NCBI GenBank assembly: GCA_023397045.1
Contig: JAEWUR010000686.1
Coordinates: forward strand, 1-5,805
DNA from: Planctomycetota bacterium
GTDB lineage: Bacteria > Planctomycetota > Planctomycetia > Pirellulales > Thermoguttaceae
Direction: 5' to 3'
Length of the DNA: 5,805 nt
The stretch's first letter is position 1, and each line of letters opens with the position of its first letter. Shown here piece after piece: positions 1 through 5,034 of the stretch. The notes beneath the pieces were generated by a model. It ran no database searches. It had not been told where the DNA came from and worked only from the letters and a program-made list of their open reading frames with translations. The position numbers were made by a program, and so were the translations under genes.

Positions 1-629
1 ATAAGTTCCGGTGCAGTCTTGCCCGTCGATGCGTAGTGCAATTTGTTTTGGATCGTCTGAAAGAAGGCTGTCGTCTCCCTTCTACTTGGGTCGTAGTCGC
101 CGGCCAAGGCGAATATTTCTCGCACACGCAAATACATTCGCCGTTCGCTTGCCCGGATGTCACGAATGCGTTCGAGCAACTCATCAAAGTAATCGGGGAC
201 GCCGGAACCATCGATCGGCGGGCTCTTCAGTCGTTGATCGTCCATCGTGAATCCCTTCACGAGGTACTCTCTTAGCCGTTCGGTGGCCCAGCGGCGGAAC
301 TGCACGCCCCGCTCCGAACGGACGCGATACCCCACCGCCAGGATGGCGTCGAGGTTGTAATGCTCGATTTCGCGGGCGACTTCTCGAACGCCCTCGCGTC
401 GAACTATCCGGAATTTCCGGATAGTTGCCGCCGAATCGAGTTCGCCTTCTTGGTAGACATTCTGCAAGTGCTCATTGATCGTCCGCACATCCTTCTGGAA
501 CAACTCGGCAATGAGCGCCTGGCTCAGCCAGAGGTTTTCGTCGGCAAAACGGCATTCCAGCCGCGTTCGACCGTCTTCGGTCTGATAGAGAACGATTTCC
601 CCCATGGGGGGTGTTGGCTGGTCTGGCAT
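1..629 (-). CDS. rhuM: RhuM family protein, C-terminally cut by the window edge
   Basis: The minus-strand frame from ATG at 629 runs open to the left edge, giving 209 residues without a stop. Family members are usually about 330 residues, so roughly the last third is missing. Seen: an N-terminal strand region (EIVLYQTEDGRTRLECRF, about 11-28), a helix-turn-helix-like stretch (LWLSQALIAELFQKDVRTIN, 33-52), then the RhuM core (HYNLDAILAVGYRVRS, 90-105; FRRWATERLREYLVKGF, 111-127; MDDQRLK) and FFQTIQNKLHYASTGKTA near 189-206. The family is named after Salmonella rhuM in pathogenicity island 3; its biochemical role is unknown, and relatives often sit inside restriction-modification loci, as here just after mod. 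The start at 629 is preferred over Met9 because AAGGA lies 8 bases upstream. The DNA for residues 69-77 forms a perfect 25-base palindrome. Family assignment is firm; function is open. Confidence 0.9.
   Translation of the reverse strand, partial: MPDQPTPPMGEIVLYQTEDGRTRLECRFADENLWLSQALIAELFQKDVRTINEHLQNVYQEGELDSAATIRKFRIVRREGVREVAREIEHYNLDAILAVGYRVRSERGVQFRRWATERLREYLVKGFTMDDQRLKSPPIDGSGVPDYFDELLERIRDIRASERRMYLRVREIFALAGDYDPSRRETTAFFQTIQNKLHYASTGKTAPEL
402..426. repeat. Perfect 25-base palindrome inside rhuM
   Basis: Arms of 12 bases, AACTATCCGGAA (402-413) and TTCCGGATAGTT (415-426), are exact reverse complements around a single central T. It lies within the coding region for TIRKFRIVR. Arms this long are unlikely by chance in a window of this size, although the repeated RKFRI-type codons (CGG-AAA-TTC-CGG) contribute. 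It could be an operator, a hairpin in the mRNA, or a side effect of a conserved peptide; the sequence does not decide. Confidence 0.75.
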
Positions 630-637
630 GGTCCAGT

Positions 638-642
638 TCCTT
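638..642 (-). promoter_or_regulatory. Shine-Dalgarno site of rhuM
   Basis: Read on the minus strand, AAGGA occurs 8 bases before the ATG at 629. It fixes the start over the second in-frame ATG (Met9, at 605), which has only a C-rich stretch in front of it. The site lies just downstream of the REP-like inverted pair, so folding of that pair could affect its exposure. Confidence 0.7.
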
Positions 643-647
643 TCGGT

Positions 648-706
648 CGTAGGGTGGACTTTAGTCCGCCTTGTTTGTTTCTAGGTGGACTGAAGTCCAC
701 CCTACG
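648..706. repeat. Inverted pair of REP-like palindromes with GTAG foot
   Basis: Two 22-base units face each other across a 13-base T-rich spacer (671-683). The plus-strand unit (649-670) is GTAG, then GGTGGACT-TT-AGTCCGCC. The minus-strand unit (705-684) is GTAG, then GGTGGACT-TC-AGTCCACC. The two 23-base arms (648-670 and 684-706) pair at 21 positions, and the other two are G-T pairs on the plus strand. A 5' GTAG followed by a small palindrome is the known signature of REP sequences handled by RAYT (TnpA-REP) HUH transposases, and paired inverted units resemble BIMEs. It begins 6 bases past the mod stop and fills most of the mod-rhuM spacer. There is no T-run after the stem in the transcribed direction, so it is not a classical intrinsic terminator, though it may affect mRNA stability. 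Confidence 0.85.
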
Positions 707-712
707 GCAGCC

Positions 713-2629
713 TCACAAGCTCCTCACATTTTCGAGTCCATTCTGTTCGAGGATGGCGGCGCAGTTGGTCTTGGCCACATCGTCGGCGAAGGCGCTGTCG
801 CGGAAGACAATGGTGCTGTCGCCGGCCGGGGCGAGTTCCTTGTGCCAAGCGACGATGCCCTGGGCCAGCGGTTCGACCTCCGCGATCCCGATCTTCTCGG
901 CCAAGCAAGCCAACAGGGTGCCGAAGCCGATGCTATGGACCGTCTTGCCGGCAATCGTCCTTTGTTCGATGGGCACAGTGAGGTCGAGGCCCAGCTTCAG
1001 AAGCAACTCGTAGAGAATGTCGTTTTCGGTGCGATTGGCCTTCAGATGTTCAACGTTTTCTTCCAGTGTCGCGACAAGATCGTCGCGATTCGGCTCCCAC
1101 GCCCGGATATTGCTGGAATCGAGCTTGAAAACACGAAAGCCAACGTCGCCGGCGAACATCGGATTCTCTTCCCTAATCTTCTTGCCAACACGGCGAAGGC
1201 GTTCTTTGGTAAGCTCGGCGATGTTGCACGGTTTATGAAGCTGCTCGCAATACGCTGCGGCAGTCCCCTGAGATTTCATATTTCGGTCGAGTATCTCGGG
1301 CAGTTGGACCAAAATGTACCTATAATTGTTCTTGCTGTTCGTATTGTTTGCCATTACTGCGTGGCCTGTGGTTCCGGAGCCAGCAAAGAAGTCCATCACG
1401 ATTGCATTTTCCTCCTTCCTTGTAGCAACGTCGATCATCCGATTCAGAAGGCGGACAGGCTTGGGCGTATCAAAAACATCAGGCTGTCCCATCAGATCGT
1501 TGACTTCCTTTTTAGCCTCATCATTACTTCCGACTTCATCCATATCCCAGAAGGATGGTATAACTTGGCCGTCAGACTCGCTGAGAAACTTCTTAATGCG
1601 AGGTACATTATCGCCACTCCTGCCAAACCATATTCGATTGTCTGCTCGCAATTCGTGAAATGTCCTCTCGGCGAGACCCCAGCTTCTTCCCTCGGGCGGA
1701 CCTATCTTTCGACCACTGGGAAGAGTCACAGTGAAGAATTGGTCCTTCGTTGCCCTCCCCGTCATCCCAGTCATATCAACAGAAGCCCAATCACCACGCG
1801 GATCGTTGTCGGGGTTGGAGTACGCTTCCACACGTTCTCCCTTGAGTGGCATCTTTCCAATCGCAGCCTTGATTTGATCTGACCTTTTTACGTAACACAG
1901 AATCCAGTCGTGAACCGAACCAATCGTATCCCTTGCATCGGGTGAAGAACGTTTCTTCCAGGCGATTGACCCCGCGAAGTTTTCTGTGCCGAAAACATCA
2001 TCAAGTAGAAGCCGCAGATTACTTGCTTCTCTGTCATCAATAGTGACAAATATCACTCCATCATCTCGAAGGAGGCCCTTTGCTAACTTCAGCCGTGGCA
2101 ACATCATATTGAGCCAATCGGTATGAAATCGGCCGGAGGCTTCAGTGTTGCTGGAGTTCTTGCGGCCATCCGATTCCATCTGACCGGTACGCATCAAATA
2201 GTTCTTGATATTGTCCTGGAAGTCGTCGGGATAAACGAAATCGCCGCCAGTGTTGTAGGGCGGATCAATGTAGATGAGCTTTACCTTGCCGGCATAGGAC
2301 TTTTGCAGCAGTTTGAGGACTTCGAGATTGTCGCCCTCGATCATCAGATTTTGGGTAGTGTCCCAATCGACACTCTCCTCCGGGCAGGGGCGTAGCGTGC
2401 CCGTCGAGGGCGTGAGCGCCAGTTGCCGGGCACGGCGCTTGCCATTCCAATTCAGCCCGAACTTCTCCTCCCGCTCGTCCACGACGCCGCCAAGCAACTG
2501 TTTGAGCACCTCGAAGTCGATCTTCCCTTCGACAACCGATTCCGGGAATAGACGTGTGAGTTGTTCGATGTTCTCGGCAACGAGATCAAGGGATTTTGTT
2601 TCAGGGTCCTTATCGGTGAGTTTTTCCAA
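713..2629 (-). CDS. mod: Type III restriction-modification DNA adenine methyltransferase (Mod)
   Basis: This 638-residue protein has the normal length of a type III Mod subunit. It transfers a methyl group from S-adenosylmethionine to N6 of adenine in an asymmetric site and supplies site recognition to the Mod-Res complex. Motif order is that of beta-class enzymes: catalytic motif IV DPPYNTGGDF at 122-131 comes first, and the SAM-binding motif I DFFAGSGTTGHAV lies at 413-425. The N-terminal helical part (LFPESVVEGKIDFEVLKQLL, 27-46) and the end (FRDSAFADDVAKTN, 609-622, then ENVRSL) match the family, so the gene looks intact. Residues about 220-400 between the motifs should be the target recognition domain. 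The start is TTG: an in-frame TGA lies 18 bases upstream (2648-2650), no ATG or GTG falls between, and AGAAGGA precedes it by 10 bases. It shares a frame with the upstream ATPase gene but is separated by a 162-base leader. The matching res gene is not in view. Confidence 0.96.
   Translation of the reverse strand: MEKLTDKDPETKSLDLVAENIEQLTRLFPESVVEGKIDFEVLKQLLGGVVDEREEKFGLNWNGKRRARQLALTPSTGTLRPCPEESVDWDTTQNLMIEGDNLEVLKLLQKSYAGKVKLIYIDPPYNTGGDFVYPDDFQDNIKNYLMRTGQMESDGRKNSSNTEASGRFHTDWLNMMLPRLKLAKGLLRDDGVIFVTIDDREASNLRLLLDDVFGTENFAGSIAWKKRSSPDARDTIGSVHDWILCYVKRSDQIKAAIGKMPLKGERVEAYSNPDNDPRGDWASVDMTGMTGRATKDQFFTVTLPSGRKIGPPEGRSWGLAERTFHELRADNRIWFGRSGDNVPRIKKFLSESDGQVIPSFWDMDEVGSNDEAKKEVNDLMGQPDVFDTPKPVRLLNRMIDVATRKEENAIVMDFFAGSGTTGHAVMANNTNSKNNYRYILVQLPEILDRNMKSQGTAAAYCEQLHKPCNIAELTKERLRRVGKKIREENPMFAGDVGFRVFKLDSSNIRAWEPNRDDLVATLEENVEHLKANRTENDILYELLLKLGLDLTVPIEQRTIAGKTVHSIGFGTLLACLAEKIGIAEVEPLAQGIVAWHKELAPAGDSTIVFRDSAFADDVAKTNCAAILEQNGLENVRSL
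1260..2140. other. Low-GC central block of mod spanning the target recognition domain
   Basis: By hand count, 1501-1560 is 25/60 GC, 1981-2040 is 24/60 and 1321-1440 is 56/120, against 82/120 for 781-900 and 41/60 for 2401-2460 at the two ends of the same gene. The block corresponds roughly to residues 163-456, covering the stretch between motif IV and motif I where type III Mod proteins carry the DNA-recognition domain. Exchange of this domain between alleles is well known in the family, so a recombined segment is a reasonable reading, but the block edges are only approximate. Confidence 0.5.
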
Positions 2630-2639
2630 GGGCTGGGCG

Positions 2640-2646
2640 TCCTTCT
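2640..2646 (-). promoter_or_regulatory. Shine-Dalgarno site deciding the TTG start of mod
   Basis: AGAAGGA on the minus strand sits 10 bases before TTG at 2629. It is the last part of the downstream copy of the leader repeat. Together with the in-frame stop at 2648-2650 it leaves TTG as the only reasonable start, giving an N-terminus (MEKL) typical of Mod subunits. Confidence 0.65.
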
Positions 2647-2679
2647 GTCAAATGGTCGTCAAATAAGCCGTAGTGTGGT
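2640..2679 (-). repeat. Leader repeat, copy next to mod
   Basis: On the minus strand this copy reads ACCAC, 7 bases, CTTATTTGACG, then ACC, ATTTGAC and AGAAGGA. It pairs with the copy at 2751-2789. The shared core CTTATTTGAC-N4-ATTTGAC (2647-2667) holds two ATTTGAC heptamers whose starts are 11 bases apart, about one helical turn. The copy ends in the ribosome-binding site of mod. Confidence 0.8.
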
Positions 2680-2702
2680 TGGGCTGCGTAAAGCCTTGTG
2701 TA

Positions 2703-2795
2703 TTAATGAGTTCGGACAGCATTCCACCTGTCGCGGGGGTGTCGCTTTTCTCCTCCAGTCAAATAGCCGTCAAATAAGAATCGCGTGGTGTTCAT
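2703..2795 (-). CDS. Possible 30-residue leader peptide or gene remnant
   Basis: An ATG overlaps the stop of the ATPase gene as ATGA (2792-2795), the same junction type as elsewhere in this operon. The frame runs 30 codons to TAA at 2703-2705. The peptide starts MNTTRFLFDGYLTGG; the first bases, ATGAACACC, are also the first bases of the ATPase gene itself. If translation continued past the TAA, the same frame would give a second related stretch, LFDDHLTEG, from the other leader repeat, followed by a stop inside mod. It could be a coupled leader peptide, the remnant of a small gene, or chance. A 24-codon ORF in the mod frame (2648-2722) is an equally unproven alternative. I recognise no family. 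Confidence 0.25.
   Translation of the reverse strand: MNTTRFLFDGYLTGGEKRHPRDRWNAVRTH
2751..2789 (-). repeat. Leader repeat, copy next to the ATPase gene
   Basis: On the minus strand this copy reads ACCAC, 6 bases, CTTATTTGACG, then GCT, ATTTGAC and TGGAGGA. It matches the copy at 2640-2679, with the cores exactly 111 bases (37 codons) apart. From CTTATTT to the AGGA, 23 of 27 positions agree. It too ends in a Shine-Dalgarno-like GGAGGAG, but no start codon follows at a usable distance. Candidate roles are a tandem operator for a regulator or the scar of a small duplication. Confidence 0.8.
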
Positions 2796-4258
2796 GCCCA
2801 ATAGGGGAGGTATTTTGCGTACTTCTTTCCCTGGTCTGGATCATAGGGTTTTACGAGGTTGTCTTCCATAGCCTCGCGGATGATGCGTGAGGCCATGGCG
2901 CTGTTCTTTTCGGCGATGCCGAAACGGTCGCGGAGGGAAGAGTTGGTCATGGGGTCGCGCTCGACATAACGAAGGCACGCATGGAGATAGCAGGCTCGTG
3001 AGCGATCCACCCGATCCATGTCCTTGAGCGCCTTGTGGGCAAAGAGGACAGCGCGGGTAGAGCCTTCCACCGTCTCGAAAATGGGGGCTGGTAACTGGTA
3101 GAGCTCGGTCTGGAAAACCACCTTGTCGATACCGCTGCCGCGTTCCTCGCATATCCCGACACGGCGCATGAACGAGGCGAGCACCTCGTTGCGCGAGCGT
3201 GGCGGCGTATCGAGAAAACGCTCAGTCTTGACCAGCGGCAAACCGGGATTCGTGATTTCCATGCGGTCCGAGAAGATTTCGATCATCGGACCGCTTCCGG
3301 TGATCGAAAAGTCCTGATGGATGAGTGCGTTGGGGATCAACTCGCGGATGGCAGGCTCTGGATACATTGGCACTTCTTTGCGGAGTGCTTGGCCGATAAC
3401 CTCGTTACGCGGGAGGAGGGCATTGACGAACTCGATCAATCCCTCGAAGCCGGAAGCGTAGCCCTTGTGACCGACCTGCTCGCGAACAGTCTTCAGCCGC
3501 CCTTTGCCCTCATAGACGATTACTCGCACAGCTTTGCGGCTGAGTCCTTTGAACGCATCGAGATTCTTGGCAAAAAGAATGGCTCCAAGGTTGGTGATGT
3601 CCCAGCCACCAGCCTGATTGGGAACGATCATGCGATCGTCCTGCAACCGCGCGAGAATCTTGTCCCGGTCCGTGGGGAGCGGTTGTTCGAGGAGTTCAAA
3701 ATAGCGCGGATAGTCGAACGAGGCGAGCAATGTCTCCGCGTCCGCGCGATCGAAGGCGATCATGTCCTCAAAGGGCGTGGTGTCAAAAACGCGCCAGAGT
3801 TCCTTTTCGATCTGCGGGTGGTCTTTGAGCTTTTGGCGATAGGAGCCGACGCGAATGAATTCGATGCCCTGGAATTGCACGGGACGGCCGGATGCACGTG
3901 GAATTTCCAGCACGACCACCGGCTTTCCCTCGTGGATAAGCTCATAGAAGCAGAAATGGAGACGGGGCTTCAGAAGGTGGAGAAGCCAGCTTTCAAGGTC
4001 CTCGTTCCCCTTCTTGGGCTGGGCGGGTTTGAAGGTGGTGCCAACCACGGCGTGGGTTTTGTCCTGCACGCCCCAGACCAGATAGCCGTTGGCCTTGCCC
4101 TGAATCGCGGCTGCATTGCTGAGGGCGGAAAGATACTCGCCGATTTCTTCGGGGTTGGAGTTGTTCTCTTTGAACTCCACCCAACTCGTTTCCTCCGGCA
4201 GCTTGCACAATTCGCCGACAAGTCCATTGAGGTAGTCTTCAGTACGTGCGGTGTTCAT
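2792..4258 (-). CDS. Schlafen AlbA_2 domain / HATPase_c_4 ATP-binding protein
   Basis: This 488-residue protein has three parts. Residues about 20-150 form an AlbA_2 (Schlafen core) domain, seen as ETSWVEFKENN (23-33), ALSNAAA (45-51), GYLVWGVQD (58-66) and FIRVGS (134-139). Residues about 300-405 carry a GHKL-type ATPase signature (HATPase_c_4): REL-IPNALIHQDFS with E306, N310, H314 and D316, then SDRMEITNPG and EERGSGIDK (371-379). The last 70 residues look like a winged helix (LRDRFGIAEKNSA) ending YAKYLPYWA. Such proteins are often named transcriptional regulators or mislabelled RecG-like helicases, and some occur in defence loci. E23, E28 and D66 are spaced like the three carboxylates of the Schlafen nuclease SLFN13, so nuclease activity is possible but unproven. 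The start is ATG overlapping the DUF4391 stop as ATGA, with no strong Shine-Dalgarno site, which suggests coupled translation. Its actual role here is unknown. Confidence 0.9.
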   Translation of the reverse strand: MNTARTEDYLNGLVGELCKLPEETSWVEFKENNSNPEEIGEYLSALSNAAAIQGKANGYLVWGVQDKTHAVVGTTFKPAQPKKGNEDLESWLLHLLKPRLHFCFYELIHEGKPVVVLEIPRASGRPVQFQGIEFIRVGSYRQKLKDHPQIEKELWRVFDTTPFEDMIAFDRADAETLLASFDYPRYFELLEQPLPTDRDKILARLQDDRMIVPNQAGGWDITNLGAILFAKNLDAFKGLSRKAVRVIVYEGKGRLKTVREQVGHKGYASGFEGLIEFVNALLPRNEVIGQALRKEVPMYPEPAIRELIPNALIHQDFSITGSGPMIEIFSDRMEITNPGLPLVKTERFLDTPPRSRNEVLASFMRRVGICEERGSGIDKVVFQTELYQLPAPIFETVEGSTRAVLFAHKALKDMDRVDRSRACYLHACLRYVERDPMTNSSLRDRFGIAEKNSAMASRIIREAMEDNLVKPYDPDQGKKYAKYLPYWA

Positions 4259-5034
4259 GTTACTCTGCGAGAATCCTGTAGCCGCGAGGCCATTTCAGCC
4301 AGTTGCGCTTCCAGCCGTTTGATTTCGAGATTGAGTTGTACCCGACGATTGAGTTGCTTTTCCTTTGTCGCCTTCGCACGCAACAGGTCTATGGAGCGTT
4401 GGAGTTGGGCGTGGGCGTCGAGATTGTCCCGCAGCGCCGCGGCGTGGTCGGCGTTGTCGGGCGGAGCAAACGTGCCCGTAAGGTGCGCCGCCTCCAAGGT
4501 GGCCACGCGGTCGAACCAGCCTTGATAGAGTGCGTGCAAATCGCGTGTCGGCAGACTTGCCAACGCAACGCTAGCCAGAAACGAAGCCTCGGTATCTGTG
4601 GGCGTGTTGGGATGAAACGGGGCCGTGGCGCGAATGTCTTCAACAACCCACTTGCCAGATTCACCTTGCGACCATCGTTTATGGGCGAGCGATAGGCTAA
4701 TGGCCCCATCTTGCGCCGCAAGCAAAACGACCGGATACGGTACGGCCCGATGGATCAATTCGACAAGTCGCGTCGATTTGGCATCAGGGCGAAGTGCTAC
4801 GTTGAGCACAGCGATTTCCAGGTATTCGCGCACGTCGTCCCGAAAGGCCGGCACACCGATGTTCGTAGGCTTCAGGGCCGCTACCCAGACCATTTCGTCA
4901 ATGCCGTCCTGAATATGCCGACGGTCGGCAGCCGTTGGCGCACCGTGTTCCAACAGCAGCTTCTTCGGCACCCGCTGATCCACACGAGCGTCGCCGGGAA
5001 TGGCAAGAGCGTCGATAACAGGGGCGAAAATCAC
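4255..5034 (-). CDS. DUF4391 domain-containing protein
   Basis: This 259-residue protein has the features of DUF4391: RVPKKLLLEHGAPTAADRRH (21-40), IDEMVWVAALKPTNIGVPAF (45-64), EYLEIAVLNVALR (70-82), LIHRAVPYPVVLL (93-105) and LSLAHKRW (114-121). The tail from about 200 to 255 is charged and heptad-like (LLRAKATKEKQLNRRVQLNLE, then LEAQLAEM), so it is probably a coiled coil for pairing with a partner. No signal peptide or membrane segment is seen. The family has no established biochemistry; it recurs between a helicase gene and a methyltransferase gene, as here, so it may be an adaptor in the same complex (inference). The start is GTG, overlapping the helicase stop as GTGA and preceded 5 bases upstream by a strong GAGGAGGGG. 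The stop overlaps the ATPase start as ATGA. Confidence 0.88.
   Translation of the reverse strand: MIFAPVIDALAIPGDARVDQRVPKKLLLEHGAPTAADRRHIQDGIDEMVWVAALKPTNIGVPAFRDDVREYLEIAVLNVALRPDAKSTRLVELIHRAVPYPVVLLAAQDGAISLSLAHKRWSQGESGKWVVEDIRATAPFHPNTPTDTEASFLASVALASLPTRDLHALYQGWFDRVATLEAAHLTGTFAPPDNADHAAALRDNLDAHAQLQRSIDLLRAKATKEKQLNRRVQLNLEIKRLEAQLAEMASRLQDSRRVT

Noticed and set aside
599..610. CCCCCATGGGGG palindrome near the start of rhuM
   Set aside because: It is a short, low-complexity palindrome explained by proline and glycine codons around Met9; that ATG also lacks a Shine-Dalgarno site, so it is not taken as the start.
648..706. Intrinsic terminator between mod and rhuM
   Set aside because: The stem is long, but no T-run follows it in the transcribed direction, and rhuM begins directly after it. 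The REP-like reading explains the GTAG feet better.
671..1882. 403-codon open frame on the plus strand opposite mod
   Set aside because: It is antisense to a clear full-length Mod protein, has no recognisable domain, and starts within the REP-like doublet.
2648..2722. 24-codon ORF in the mod frame ending 18 bases before the mod start
   Set aside because: Its only ribosome-binding candidate is almost adjacent to the ATG, and it has no recognisable family; it is mentioned only as an alternative to the ATGA-coupled mini-ORF.
2630..2791. Sigma-70 promoter for mod using the TTGAC boxes in the leader
   Set aside because: None of the TTGAC sequences has a reasonable -10 hexamer about 17 bases downstream, so no promoter is called.
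3317..4525. 402-codon open frame on the plus strand opposite the ATPase and DUF4391 genes
   Set aside because: It runs across the junction of two well-supported minus-strand genes and shows no family features; it is a shadow of their codon usage.
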